DNA from: Stagnihabitans sp038323315
Lineage (GTDB): Bacteria > Pseudomonadota > Alphaproteobacteria > Rhodobacterales > Rhodobacteraceae
DNA: 34,418 bases
Assembly: GCA_038323315.1 (NCBI GenBank)
Contig: JBBQGU010000003.1
Location: forward strand, 1 to 34,418
Reading direction: 5' to 3'
Position numbers and translations under genes: made by a program. Positions 1 to 8,735 of the stretch are shown in pieces (within the stretch, counting starts at the first letter, position 1; every line of letters starts with the position of its first letter). Under the pieces are notes generated by a model that ran no database searches, was not told where the DNA came from, and worked only from the letters and a program-made list of their open reading frames with translations.

Positions 1-538
1 CCACCAGCCGAAACCGCTGCCACCCCGACAGCCCCAGCGCCATTGCGGCCTCGACCTGACCCTTGTCCACCGACAGCAGACCCGCACGGAAAATCTCGGC
101 CAGAAATGCCGAATAGGCCAGGGTCAAGGCGATCACTGCCCGCGCAATCAACGGAAAGTCCCGCGTCCGCCACGGTTCGGCCCCCAGCCACGTCAGCACC
201 CAATTCACCGCCACAACCAGTGCCGGCGCCGCTGCAAAGGCCACGTATAACAGCAACACGATGATCGGTATTCCCCGCATCACCTCGACATAGAACCGGG
301 ACGCCTGCCGCAATACCTGCCACCGTGATAGCCCCGCCAAGGCCAACGCCAGCCCGATCACACAGGCCGAGCCATAGGCCACCAGCGTCACCGCCACCGT
401 GATCCAGATGCCCTTGGTCAGCGTCGCCAGCACATCGGCATAAATCTGGTTCGCCCAAACCTCATAAAACAACCAGATGCCGATCCCGACCAGCAGGATC
501 AGCCACCATGGAAAGTCTTCGTTGTGGTCGGTTTTCAT
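1..538 (-). CDS. Amino acid ABC transporter permease, partial (C-terminus lost at left edge)
   Basis: Inner-membrane permease of a polar amino acid ABC importer (HisM/GlnP type). The first 179 codons are present; the 3' end lies outside the window. The protein starts MKTDHNEDFPWW, followed by a first membrane segment, then segments around residues 40-65 and 80-105, and a region ending EAAMALGLSGWQRFRLV. That last stretch is the EAA loop that contacts the ATPase in this family. It starts 37 bp after the stop of the binding-protein gene at 576-1361 and runs the same way, so the two are very likely one operon. The ATG at 538 is the first in-frame start. Substrate cannot be told from sequence beyond 'amino acid'. 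Confidence 0.9.
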   Translation of the reverse strand, partial: MKTDHNEDFPWWLILLVGIGIWLFYEVWANQIYADVLATLTKGIWITVAVTLVAYGSACVIGLALALAGLSRWQVLRQASRFYVEVMRGIPIIVLLLYVAFAAAPALVVAVNWVLTWLGAEPWRTRDFPLIARAVIALTLAYSAFLAEIFRAGLLSVDKGQVEAAMALGLSGWQRFRLV

Positions 539-575
539 GTCCTAAGGCCCCACACGGAAATGCAGGGCCGCAGGT

Positions 576-1361
576 TCACTGACCCATCTTATAGTCAAGA
601 AACCACGTCTTGTTCAGCGCGTCGATCGTGCCATCTGCCTTCAACGCTGCAATTCCCGCATTGATCGGTGCCACCAGATCCGAGCCCTTGGGGAAGATGA
701 GCCCGAAATCTTCGGTGCCCAACTTTTCGCCAATGATCATCAGCTTGCCGTCCGAGGCATCGACATATCCCGCCCCCGCCGTCCCATCTGTCAGCACCAG
801 ATCGACATCGCCCGACTTAAGCGCTTCGACCGTCGCGCCAAAGGTCTCGAACAGTTTGATGCGCGGATTGGCTTCGTCGCCGTCCAGGATCTCGTATACG
901 ACGGTGTAAAACGGTGTCGTGCCAGGCTGGGCGGCGGCCAGCAGCGCGGTGTCGGCGGCGAAGGATTTGGCATCGGTGAAACGCGTCTCGTCGCCGCGCA
1001 CCAGCATCACCATTTCGGACCGCATATAGGCGTCCGAAAAATCGACCTTCTCCTTGCGGTCGTCCTTGATGGTGATGCCGGTCATGCCGATGTCGAACTG
1101 GCCTTCCGACACCGCCGGGATCATGGCGTCCCACGAAATGTTTTCGTATTTGATCGTAAAATTCAGCCGCTTGGCGATCTCGGCCATGGCGTCATATTCC
1201 CAGCCGACCTGCTTGCCGTCCTTGTCCAGAAACTGCAGCGGCGGATAGGCGTTTTCCGTCACGATGGTGATTTCCTTGCCGCCAAGGTCCGGCAGACTCT
1301 GCGCCAACATGGCGTTGCCGGTCATCAGGACGATACCAGCGATTGCACCCGCTATCTTCAA
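576..1361 (-). CDS. Amino acid ABC transporter substrate-binding protein (family 3)
   Basis: Periplasmic receptor of a polar amino acid importer. It has an N-terminal signal peptide (KIAGAIAGIVLMTGNAMLAQ) and the family 3 pattern: TENAYPPLQFLD near the mature N-terminus, then GWEYDAMAEIAKRL, FDIGMTGITIKDDRKEKVDFS and a C-terminal NKTWFLDYKMGQ. Start choice: a TTG at 1361 lies 8 bases after a GGGGAG ribosome site and gives a normal signal peptide of about 21 residues, 261 residues in all. An ATG at 1406 would add 15 residues (MCIARRHNIGTGSSH) and has no visible ribosome site, so I prefer the TTG. The permease gene follows 37 bp downstream. Exact amino acid ligand is unknown. Confidence 0.92.
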   Translation of the reverse strand: MKIAGAIAGIVLMTGNAMLAQSLPDLGGKEITIVTENAYPPLQFLDKDGKQVGWEYDAMAEIAKRLNFTIKYENISWDAMIPAVSEGQFDIGMTGITIKDDRKEKVDFSDAYMRSEMVMLVRGDETRFTDAKSFAADTALLAAAQPGTTPFYTVVYEILDGDEANPRIKLFETFGATVEALKSGDVDLVLTDGTAGAGYVDASDGKLMIIGEKLGTEDFGLIFPKGSDLVAPINAGIAALKADGTIDALNKTWFLDYKMGQ

Positions 1362-1576
1362 GTGTGAACTCCCCGTTCCAATGTTGTGTCTTCTAGCGAT
1401 GCACAACTATGGCCGACAGGTTGACAAGGGGCAAGACCTGTAGGGTCCGCATTTATCGCGCACCGTCACCACCGTCCACCTGCATAAACCCGCACAACCC
1501 GACGTCAGTTTTCCGCAATTGTCGCCTGTAAAAAGCCAGCGCATCCTTCGTCTTGAGACCAACAAAGGAGATAAAA

Positions 1577-2371
1577 ATGCCTAGACTTCCCACCTATTTC
1601 ATCTCGCATGGCGGAGGCCCCTGGCCTTGGCTGCCGAATATGCGGCAGATGTTGGCAACCTTGGAAACCTCGCTGGCGCGCATGCCGGCCGAGATTGGGA
1701 CAACACCCAAAGCCGTCCTGATGATCTCGGGCCATTGGGAGGCTGACGATTTTACGGTCATGTCGGCCGCACATCCAGGAATGGTTTATGATTACAGCGG
1801 CTTCCCGCCCGAGACCTACAAGATCGTCTATCCCGCCCCCGGTGCGCCCGAGCTTGCAAAACGCACGGCCCAGTTGATCGAAGCGGCCGGTCTGCCGACC
1901 CATCTGGACCCAAAACAGGGCTTTGACCACGGCACTTTTGCGCCTGCCTTTGTCATGTACCCCAAGGCCGATATGCCGATCTTTCAGGTGTCACTGCAGC
2001 ACGGATATTCACCAGCGGCACATTTCGCCTTGGGTCGCGCTTTGGCGCCCTTGCGGGACGAAGGGGTGCTTATCGTGGGGTCGGGCTTGTCCTATCATAA
2101 CCTGCGGCTGTTCGGACCAGGAGCCAAGGTTCCCTCAGCCGCCTTTGATGCCTGGCTGGCCAAGACCATGGCCAAGACCGGCAAAGCCCGTACCGACGCG
2201 ATGCTGGCTTGGGAAAGCGCGCCCTATGCGCGGACCTGCCACGCGCACGAAGACCATCTGGTGCCGCTGTTCGCAGCCATGGGTGCTGCCGAGAATGACT
2301 CTGCGATGATGGTGTATCACGACACCAATGTGTTTGGCGGCGTCACAGCCTCCAGCTATCGGTTGGGGTGA
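1577..2371 (+). CDS. Class III extradiol dioxygenase, DODA/YgiD type
   Basis: A 264-residue protein of the LigB superfamily, 4,5-DOPA-dioxygenase-like branch. These cytosolic non-haem metal enzymes cleave catechol rings; many bacterial members have no proven substrate. The expected histidines are visible: H11 in FISHGGGPWPW, H53 in ISGHWEADDF, H174 in GSGLSYHN and the cluster H222/H224/H227 in CHAHEDHLVPLF. The ATG at 1577 has an AAGGAG site (1565-1570) six bases upstream, better than an in-frame start 24 bases earlier. The next gene, for a membrane protein, follows at 2497 on the same strand without a clear functional link. Confidence 0.9.
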   Translation: MPRLPTYFISHGGGPWPWLPNMRQMLATLETSLARMPAEIGTTPKAVLMISGHWEADDFTVMSAAHPGMVYDYSGFPPETYKIVYPAPGAPELAKRTAQLIEAAGLPTHLDPKQGFDHGTFAPAFVMYPKADMPIFQVSLQHGYSPAAHFALGRALAPLRDEGVLIVGSGLSYHNLRLFGPGAKVPSAAFDAWLAKTMAKTGKARTDAMLAWESAPYARTCHAHEDHLVPLFAAMGAAENDSAMMVYHDTNVFGGVTASSYRLG

Positions 2372-2496
2372 CGACGCATCCGCGAAAGGCCCGACACAGT
2401 TGGCTCCAGACAGGGAACATATGTCGTTGCATCCGCGTTTGGTTGCACCCAAGGCGTGCCGATTGTTGTACCGCCTGCAGAACCGATCGGAACGCA

Positions 2497-4431
2497 ATGT
2501 CATCCAGCCACGTCGAACAGCCCCGGTTTGTTCCGTCTCGCGCACGCATCACCCTGACTGGAGTGTTTGCCATTGTGGGTGCGGCGGTCGTCTTGAAACT
2601 GGCGCAGGATGTGTTCTTGCCGCTGTCGATTGCCATGCTGATCACCTTCGCATTGTCGCCGCTGGTCAGCGTGCTGCGACGTATCGGAATGTCCCTCATC
2701 CTCTCAGTCCTGCTGGTCACGGTTCTGGCCTTCGCCGCACTGACTGTGTTTTCGCTGGTGGTCTTTGGTCAGTTGGGCGAATTGGCGTTGAACCTGCCGA
2801 CCTTTCAGCAAAATATCCTGACCAAACTGGACGGATTGCAAAGTGCTGGTTCTGGCGATGGCATGTTGTCCAGAGCGATGAACATGGCCCGCGCCATCAA
2901 CAGCGAGATCGGGGCCGCCTTGCCTGCCGAAGGCATTGTGCCCGCCAGGCCATTACCTGTCGAAGTGATTGAGAATGTCAGCGCCGCCGGTCTGTTGCAA
3001 AATCTGGTCATGCCGGTGATCAGCCCGGTTGCCACCTCCGGTCTGGTGGTCGTGCTGGTCATATTCATGCTGTTGGAACGTGAAGCTTTGCGCGATCGCT
3101 TCATCCGACTGGTTGGCAGCAGCGACCTGCACCGCACCACTCAGATGTTGGGCGAGGCCGGAAAACGGGTAGCAAGTTATCTGCTGACGCAACTGCTGGT
3201 CAATACGATCTATGCCGTCCCGATCGGTGTTGGCCTATGGTTGATCGGCGTGCCCAACGCGTTGCTGTGGGGGGTGCTGACCCTGATATTGCGCTTTGTG
3301 CCCTATGTCGGATCGGTCCTCGCCGCCGCGTTTCCGTTGTTCCTGGCCTTTGCCGTTTCACCCGATTGGTCGGCGGTGATTTGGACCGCCGCACTGTTCA
3401 TCGCCGTGGAACTGGTGACGTCGAATGCTGTCGAGCCGTGGCTGTACGGCTCACGGACCGGCCTGAGCAGTCTGGCCATCATAATCGCGGCGCTTTTCTG
3501 GACTTATATTTGGGGCGCGCCCGGTCTTGTGCTGGCAACACCGCTTACGGTTTGTCTGGTGGTTCTGGGCCGCCACATCCCGCAATTCGCCTTTTTCGAC
3601 ATTCTGTTGGGGGATGAGCCAGTTCTGGCGCCGCATCAACAACTTTACCAACGCTTGCTGGTCGGAAATCGGGTCGAGGCAGTGTTTCACGCCGAAGAAG
3701 GGCTGGACGATCAGGATTTGGGCGAATTCTATCAAACCATCGCCCTGCCCGCGCTGATCATGGCGCAGGCTGACCGCGACCGCGGCGTCCTGACGCCCGA
3801 GCAAGAGACGCGGCTGGCCGAAACCGCCAGTCACCTGGTCGAAGAATTGTCCAATCTGGTGGCGGATGAACGCGAGGAGGCGCAGGCCGCCAGACTTGCC
3901 GATGCGCCGCAGGTTACCTGTATCGGCGGGCGGTGGCAGATCGACGACATCACCGCCATAATGTTGGCGCAATTGCTGGAACTGGAAGGGGCCACGGCGC
4001 GCGCCATGTCTTCTGCAGATTTGGCACCGTCACGTTTTTCCAATACCGAGACGGCGCTGCATGGATGTGTGATCCTGTGCTTTCTGGATGCCAGCCCGTC
4101 ACGCGCGTCGCTTTTGCATATTCGCCGCATCAAGCGGCTGGTGCCAGAAACGCGCGTGGGCGTGGTGATATGGGCGCTGTCGCAGGATGTGGCGGCCGTG
4201 GAGACCGCGACGCCACTCCGAACCAGCATCGAACCTGCCAAGATTGCCGAAGCGATGGCGATTGGTGCGGATTTTGTGGTGACTTCATTCGAGGCTGCAT
4301 TGGAAGAAGCCTTTGACGTCAAACCCGCCACCGCCCTGCCCGCCGCCTCCGCCAAGCCCAAAGTTGCTGCCCGCCGCCGGGAAGATGGTCGCATCGCCCA
4401 TCCTACCATCGTCGATCAAAGCGCCGTGTGA
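2497..4431 (+). CDS. AI-2E/PerM family transporter with long cytosolic C-terminal domain
   Basis: A 644-residue inner-membrane protein. Residues 1-365 are a typical PerM/AI-2E (formerly UPF0118) domain with about eight membrane segments and the hallmark RFVPYVGS; the family includes TqsA and Na+/H+ antiporter-like members, so the cargo is uncertain. Residues 365-644 are soluble and not needed in ordinary members: a helical stretch with PEQETRLAETASHLVEEL, then from about 470 an alternating strand/helix region (TCIGGRWQIDDITAIMLAQL ... HGCVILCFLD ... RVGVVIWAL ... GADFVVTSFEAAL) that looks like a Rossmann or B12-binding-like fold. An earlier GTG at 2368 would overlap the upstream stop, but the extra 43 residues are Cys/Arg-rich and look non-coding. 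Its end overlaps the convergent gene by 16 bp. Confidence 0.88.
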   Translation: MSSSHVEQPRFVPSRARITLTGVFAIVGAAVVLKLAQDVFLPLSIAMLITFALSPLVSVLRRIGMSLILSVLLVTVLAFAALTVFSLVVFGQLGELALNLPTFQQNILTKLDGLQSAGSGDGMLSRAMNMARAINSEIGAALPAEGIVPARPLPVEVIENVSAAGLLQNLVMPVISPVATSGLVVVLVIFMLLEREALRDRFIRLVGSSDLHRTTQMLGEAGKRVASYLLTQLLVNTIYAVPIGVGLWLIGVPNALLWGVLTLILRFVPYVGSVLAAAFPLFLAFAVSPDWSAVIWTAALFIAVELVTSNAVEPWLYGSRTGLSSLAIIIAALFWTYIWGAPGLVLATPLTVCLVVLGRHIPQFAFFDILLGDEPVLAPHQQLYQRLLVGNRVEAVFHAEEGLDDQDLGEFYQTIALPALIMAQADRDRGVLTPEQETRLAETASHLVEELSNLVADEREEAQAARLADAPQVTCIGGRWQIDDITAIMLAQLLELEGATARAMSSADLAPSRFSNTETALHGCVILCFLDASPSRASLLHIRRIKRLVPETRVGVVIWALSQDVAAVETATPLRTSIEPAKIAEAMAIGADFVVTSFEAALEEAFDVKPATALPAASAKPKVAARRREDGRIAHPTIVDQSAV

Positions 4432-5438
4432 CCAGTGCCACAAATCGCACAGTCCGTCCGAGGCTTTATGCCGATGACTCGCACCTCCGCATAAAGAGCG
4501 TCGTAGATCATCAATCGGCCCTGCAACCCCTGACCTGCGGCGGTCAGGTGCTTGACCGCCTCCATCGCCATCATGGCGCCGATCACGCCGGGCAAGGGTG
4601 CCGCCACCCCGGCCTCGGCACAGGTCGGCACCATCCCCGGGGCGGGGCGGTTGGGGAAGATGCACTCGTAGCAGGGCGTGCCATGGGCGGGGTCGTAAAG
4701 GCTGATCTGCCCCTCCCACTGGGTAATCGCTGCTGAAATCAGCGGCTTGCAGGCACGCGCCGCGACCCGGTTCACCAAATAGCGGGTATCGAAGTTATCG
4801 CTGCCATCGAGAATCAAGTCATAATCGGCCAGGATCGCCGCGGTATCAGCCCCAAAGCGCGCCTTGATCGCGCGCACGTGGATGAAGGGATTCAGAGCCA
4901 GCATTGCGGCCTTGGCCGAGGCGGCCTTCTCCCTGCCGATATTTTGGGTTTCGTGGATGATCTGGCGCTGAAGATTGGATACCTCGACCACATCATCATC
5001 CATGACGCCAATCACGCCCACTCCCGCCGCCGCCAGATACATCAGCGCAGGCGACCCCAACCCGCCCGCACCGATCACCAGCACCCGCGCCTGCTTCATC
5101 GCCTTCTGCCCCGGCCCGCCGATCTCACGCAGCAGGATGTGGCGGGCGTAGCGTTCAAGCTCTTGGGGTTGAAACAGGGGCTGGACGGTTGGCGCCGGCT
5201 GCGGCTTGCGGCGTTTCAGCAGGGCCAGCAGTCTGTTATAGCCGAACACCAGCGCCGCACCAAAAGTGACCAGCACCCAGACGCGCGCGTTGTCGCTCCC
5301 CAGATCCTGCGGCACCCTGAACCAGACAAAGGCCAGCATCCAGACCGCACCGATCACGATCCAGCGTTGGGATTTGCGCGCGTCCAGCACCCGACCCAAG
5401 CCCCAAAGGCCCGCACACAGGATCAGAACCAGGATCAT
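4416..5438 (-). CDS. moeB: MoeB/ThiF/HesA family adenylyltransferase with N-terminal membrane segments
   Basis: E1-like enzyme that adenylates the C-terminus of a MoaD- or ThiS-type sulfur carrier. The 340 residues split in two. Residues 1-75 hold three hydrophobic stretches (about 2-16, 26-41, 51-70) ended by KRRK, not found in E. coli MoeB. Residues 90-340 are the ThiF domain: nucleotide loop GAGGLGS at 123-129, NLQRQ at 155-159, DGSDNF at 211-216, and zinc cysteine pairs C256/C259 and C330/C333. C273 sits in PTCAEAGV. There is no rhodanese domain. The ATG at 5438 overlaps the dut stop as ATGA, which supports translational coupling. Whether it serves molybdopterin or thiamine synthesis cannot be decided: no mo- or thi- gene lies nearby. 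Confidence 0.9.
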   Translation of the reverse strand: MILVLILCAGLWGLGRVLDARKSQRWIVIGAVWMLAFVWFRVPQDLGSDNARVWVLVTFGAALVFGYNRLLALLKRRKPQPAPTVQPLFQPQELERYARHILLREIGGPGQKAMKQARVLVIGAGGLGSPALMYLAAAGVGVIGVMDDDVVEVSNLQRQIIHETQNIGREKAASAKAAMLALNPFIHVRAIKARFGADTAAILADYDLILDGSDNFDTRYLVNRVAARACKPLISAAITQWEGQISLYDPAHGTPCYECIFPNRPAPGMVPTCAEAGVAAPLPGVIGAMMAMEAVKHLTAAGQGLQGRLMIYDALYAEVRVIGIKPRTDCAICGTGHTAL

Positions 5439-5899
5439 CCCCGGCCCGTCGACCCAAATCCGCCGGTCCCTCGGTTGGTCTGATCAAGACCTTCCACGAT
5501 CTGAAATCCCGCCTGAACGACTGGCGCGATCACCGCTTGGGCGATCCGGTCGCCGTGATGGATGGTGTAGGGCTCGATTCCAAGATTGATGATCGCCACG
5601 CCCAACGGCCCGCGATAGTCGCTGTCGATGGTGCCGGGCGTATTGGGCACTGTGATGCCGAATTTTACCGCGAGGCCGGATCGGGGTCTGATTTGCATCT
5701 CGAACCCGGCAGGGATCGCGACGCGCAAGCCGGTTGGCACAATCGTGCGTTGCATGGACCCAATGGTAAATCCTGCGGCGCGATCGTCTGGCATCAGGTT
5801 GGCGCGCAGGTCGGCACCGGCGGCACCGGCGGTTTCATACGCAGGCAGCGGCAAGGACCGGTCGGCCCAATCTTCCCACTCCACCTTAACAATGGTCAT
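5435..5899 (-). CDS. dut: dUTP diphosphatase
   Basis: Trimeric cytosolic dUTPase: hydrolyses dUTP to dUMP and pyrophosphate, keeping uracil out of DNA and feeding thymidylate synthesis. At 154 residues it has normal length and all five motifs: AGADLRAN, then IRPRSGLAVKFG, GTIDSDYRGPLGVAIIN (catalytic Asp region), HGDRIAQAVI and the C-terminal glycine-rich RGTGGFGSTG that closes on the substrate. It overlaps coaBC upstream and the MoeB-like gene downstream by 4 bp each, so the three are read as one unit. The coaBC-dut pairing is common in proteobacteria. Confidence 0.97.
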   Translation of the reverse strand: MTIVKVEWEDWADRSLPLPAYETAGAAGADLRANLMPDDRAAGFTIGSMQRTIVPTGLRVAIPAGFEMQIRPRSGLAVKFGITVPNTPGTIDSDYRGPLGVAIINLGIEPYTIHHGDRIAQAVIAPVVQAGFQIVEGLDQTNRGTGGFGSTGRG

Positions 5900-7098
5900 G
5901 CCTCACCCCCAATCGCCTCGGCTATCCGCGCCGCCAAGCGCCGTGCCACGGCATCCTTGGCCATGCGCGGCCAGACATCGACGCCCTCTGCCGTGATCAG
6001 GTTTACCGCATTTTCGCTGCCGCCCATGATACCGGTGGCAGGCGAGACATCGTTGGCAACGATCCAGTCACAGCCCTTGCGCGCCCGTTTGGCGACAGCA
6101 TTGGCAATCACATCCTCGGTTTCCGCCGCAAAGCCGACAACCAGGGCCGGGCGGTTGGCCCCCTTTGAAACGATCGCCAATATGTCGGGGTTTTCGATGA
6201 AACTCAGCGGTGGGGCCTGCCCCGAGCCATCTTTCTTCAACTTTGACCCTGCCGCATGCGCCACCCGCCAATCCGCCACCGCAGCCGCAAAGACCGCCAC
6301 GTCGGCAGGCAAGGCGGCCTGAACAGCTGCCATCATCTCGGCCGCCGTCTCAACTTTGATGATTTGAACTCCGTCTGGCGGAGGTACTTGGGCCGGACCC
6401 GTCACAAAGCTGACCCTTGCCCCCAGATCGCGCAAAGCAGCAGCAATAGCGGTCCCCTGGGTGCCCGAGGACCGATTGGCGATGTAGCGCACCGGATCAA
6501 TCGGCTCATGCGTTGGACCCGAGGTAACGAGCACGTGCCGCCCTGCCAAAGGCCCGTCCTGCAGTATGCTTGTGATGGCGGCCAGGATCGCCTCCGGTTC
6601 GGCCATCCGCCCCGGACCGTATTCACCGCAGGCCATCTCCCCTTCATCTGGGCCGACAAGCATAACTCCATCGCACCGCAACTGTGCCAGATTGCGCTGC
6701 GTCGCCTTATGAGTCCACATCCGGACATTCATCGCCGGGGCAACCAGAACCCGCGTATCGGTGGCGAGGAGCAGGGTCGAAGCCAGATCATCGGCCCGCC
6801 CGCCCGCCATCTTGGCCATCAGATCGGCGGTGGCAGGGGCAACCACGACCAGATCGGCCACGCGACTTAACTGGATATGCCCCATTTGGGCCTCATCCGT
6901 CAGGTCGAACAACTGGTCATAGACCTTTTCACCTGCCAAGGCCGAAACGGACAGAGGGGTGACGAATTGTGACCCAGCGTGGGTCAGAACTGCGGTCACG
7001 GCGGCACCGGCGCGTTTGAGCAACCGGATCAGAATCAGCGATTTATAAGCCGCGATGCCGCCACCGATAATCAACAGAACGCGTTTTCCGGTCAGCAT
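5896..7098 (-). CDS. coaBC: Bifunctional phosphopantothenoylcysteine decarboxylase / phosphopantothenate-cysteine ligase
   Basis: Two consecutive coenzyme A steps: CoaB joins phosphopantothenate to cysteine using CTP, and CoaC (flavin-dependent) decarboxylates the product to phosphopantetheine. The CoaC half is residues 1 to about 180, with IIGGGIAAYKSL at the N-terminus, the active-site His in GHIQLSR and the PAMNVRMW loop. The CoaB half starts near 190 with LVTSGPTHEPIDPVR and continues YIANRSSGTQG. The ATG at 7098 follows AGGGGG by five bases; an in-frame start at 7116 would place that site inside the gene. Total 400 residues, typical of the family. The downstream dut start overlaps its stop. 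Confidence 0.97.
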   Translation of the reverse strand: MLTGKRVLLIIGGGIAAYKSLILIRLLKRAGAAVTAVLTHAGSQFVTPLSVSALAGEKVYDQLFDLTDEAQMGHIQLSRVADLVVVAPATADLMAKMAGGRADDLASTLLLATDTRVLVAPAMNVRMWTHKATQRNLAQLRCDGVMLVGPDEGEMACGEYGPGRMAEPEAILAAITSILQDGPLAGRHVLVTSGPTHEPIDPVRYIANRSSGTQGTAIAAALRDLGARVSFVTGPAQVPPPDGVQIIKVETAAEMMAAVQAALPADVAVFAAAVADWRVAHAAGSKLKKDGSGQAPPLSFIENPDILAIVSKGANRPALVVGFAAETEDVIANAVAKRARKGCDWIVANDVSPATGIMGGSENAVNLITAEGVDVWPRMAKDAVARRLAARIAEAIGGEA

Positions 7099-7160
7099 GA
7101 TGACCCCCTTTACCAAAGCCCAAGGTTAGGGGCGGCAATGGGCAAACTCAAGACCTGCCG

Positions 7161-8033
7161 TCAGCCGATGTATTGGGCCAGAACGGTGCCCTCCTCCTCC
7201 AGCTTGCGGCGCAGCTTGCCATAGGCGGCAGCCTCCAGCTGGCGGATCCGCTCTTTCGACAGCCGCAGTTCGATGCCAAGCGATTCCAGCGTGCGCGGCT
7301 GCTCCTCCAACTGGCGAGCCTGCACTATGAACCGCTCTCGTTCAGTCAGCGCCGACAGCGCGCGGCTGAGTTGCACACGCAACGCCTCGGTGTCGTGCCG
7401 TGCGGCCACGATCTCATCCGCCTGGGCACCCTCATCCTCCAGCACGTCAATCCATGCGCGGCCATCTTCATCCGTGGCCTGACTGGCGTTCAACGAGGCG
7501 TCCGAGCCTGCCAACCGCCCATCCATCATTGCCACATCCGCAACAGAAACGCCCAATTCCGATGCCACAGCGATATGCAGCGCCTTGGGGTCCATCACCT
7601 GACCGGCCGCCTCAGCCTCACGCCGAAGTTTGGCCTCGATCCGGCGCAGGTTGAAGAACAACGATTTTTGCGACGTGGTCGATCCGGTACGGACCAACGA
7701 CCAGTTGCGCATCACGAAATCTTGAAGCTGCGCCTTGATCCACCACACCGCATAGGTCGAAAATCGAAAGCCCCGGTCGGGATCAAACTTTTCAGCGGCC
7801 TTCATCAGTCCAATAGCCGCTTCCTGCGTCAGATCGGCCATCGAGGCCCCATAGCGGCGATACTTCGTCGCCATCGAGATCGCCAACCGCATATATGCCG
7901 TGACCAGACGGTGAAGTGCAGCCTTGTCGCCTTGCTCGCGCCATGACCTTGCCAGTTTGGCCTCGGTCTCGGCATCCAGCATTTCGGCCCGACGCGCTTG
8001 GCGTGACAGGATTTGGTCGGTATACCCTTCCAT
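7161..8033 (-). CDS. rpoH: RNA polymerase sigma factor RpoH, RpoHII-like
   Basis: Sigma-32 family factor, 290 residues, that directs RNA polymerase to heat-shock or photo-oxidative-stress promoters. Region 2 is clear (RLAISMATKYRRYGASMADLTQEAAIGLMKAAEKFDP, then RFSTYAVWWIKAQLQDFVMRNWS), followed by the RpoH box QKSLFFNLRRIEAKL and region 4 with TLESLGIELRLSKERIRQLEAAA. The opening MEGYTDQ and the run VRTGSTTSQK resemble RpoHII of Rhodobacter from memory, rather than RpoHI. In that group RpoHII answers singlet oxygen; that role here is inference. It starts with AAGGACA just before the ATG. coaBC begins 62 bp downstream on the same strand and may share the transcript. Confidence 0.93.
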   Translation of the reverse strand: MEGYTDQILSRQARRAEMLDAETEAKLARSWREQGDKAALHRLVTAYMRLAISMATKYRRYGASMADLTQEAAIGLMKAAEKFDPDRGFRFSTYAVWWIKAQLQDFVMRNWSLVRTGSTTSQKSLFFNLRRIEAKLRREAEAAGQVMDPKALHIAVASELGVSVADVAMMDGRLAGSDASLNASQATDEDGRAWIDVLEDEGAQADEIVAARHDTEALRVQLSRALSALTERERFIVQARQLEEQPRTLESLGIELRLSKERIRQLEAAAYGKLRRKLEEEGTVLAQYIG

Positions 8034-8060
8034 TGTCCTTCGGCTCCTTTTGCTAACATA

Positions 8061-8075
8061 GGGCCTCCCAGGCCC
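8061..8075. promoter_or_regulatory. Short inverted repeat between divergent rpoH and cobU
   Basis: GGGCCT (8061-8066) and AGGCCC (8070-8075) form a perfect 6-bp inverted repeat around CCC, in the 84-bp gap that must hold the promoters of both divergent genes. It could be an operator or chance in GC-rich DNA. I see no clear -35/-10 pair. Confidence 0.25.
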
Positions 8076-8117
8076 ACAAAACTTCTACGCAAGTCACTCA
8101 AGATCGGATCACACCGC

Positions 8118-8645
8118 ATGACACGAATTCTGCCGCAGCTGAGCCTGCTCCTTGGCGGTGCCCGTTCCGGCAAATCGCGGCTGGCCGAGGGGCTGGTGAC
8201 CGACACTACCCTGCCTCGCCACTATATTGCCACCGCCGAGGCATGGGATGACGAGATGCGCCTGCGGATCGCCCAGCATCAGGTCGAACGTGGCCCAGAT
8301 TGGACGACGTGGAGCGTGCCCCGCGACGTGGCGGGGGTTCTGGCCCAAGTGCCGCCGGGTCAGGTCGTGCTGTTGGATTGCGCCACGCTGTGGTTGACCA
8401 ATCACATGCTGGCAGAGGCCGATATCGCGGCGGAAACTGCATCGTTGCTGATGGCGCTTTCAGCTTGCGCCTCGCCCGTGGTGGTCGTGTCGAACGAAGT
8501 GGGCTGGGGGATCGTGCCCGAAAACGCCCTCGCCCGCGCCTTTCGGGATCATCAGGGGCGGTTGAACCAACAAATGGCCGCGCAGGCCGGGTTGGTGGTC
8601 GGCGTCATGGCGGGACTGCCCATGGTGTTGAAGGGCAATCTTTGA
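8118..8645 (+). CDS. cobU: Adenosylcobinamide kinase / adenosylcobinamide-phosphate guanylyltransferase
   Basis: CobU/CobP, 175 residues, normal length. It phosphorylates adenosylcobinamide and transfers GMP to give adenosylcobinamide-GDP in the late nucleotide-loop stage of vitamin B12 synthesis. Visible are the P-loop GGARSGKS at residues 13-20, the RHYIATAEAWDDEM region, the core VVLLDCATLWLTNHM and VVVVSNEVGWGIVPENALARAFRD, then GRLNQQMA. The ATG at 8118 begins MTRILPQLSLLLGG; upstream in-frame codons read as non-coding. No other cob gene lies within the window, and no cobalamin riboswitch is visible ahead of it. Confidence 0.95.
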   Translation: MTRILPQLSLLLGGARSGKSRLAEGLVTDTTLPRHYIATAEAWDDEMRLRIAQHQVERGPDWTTWSVPRDVAGVLAQVPPGQVVLLDCATLWLTNHMLAEADIAAETASLLMALSACASPVVVVSNEVGWGIVPENALARAFRDHQGRLNQQMAAQAGLVVGVMAGLPMVLKGNL

Positions 8646-8735
8646 CTCAAAAAGCTGCGAGATGGATTACAGCACAAATGATTGCTTTCCCGGAGGTTTC
8701 ACCTCGCTTAGCGTCTGGCAAAAGAAGGAAACCAA

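Noticed and set aside
1421..1446. TTGACA followed by TAGGGT as a plus-strand promoter for the dioxygenase
   Set aside because: The spacing is 14 bases and the -10 is poor; no better pair was found, so no promoter is called.
2368..2496. Longer start (GTG 2368) for the PerM-like gene, overlapping the dioxygenase stop
   Set aside because: The added 43 residues are rich in Cys, Arg and Trp without family similarity; ATG 2497 fits the family start, though its ribosome site is weak.
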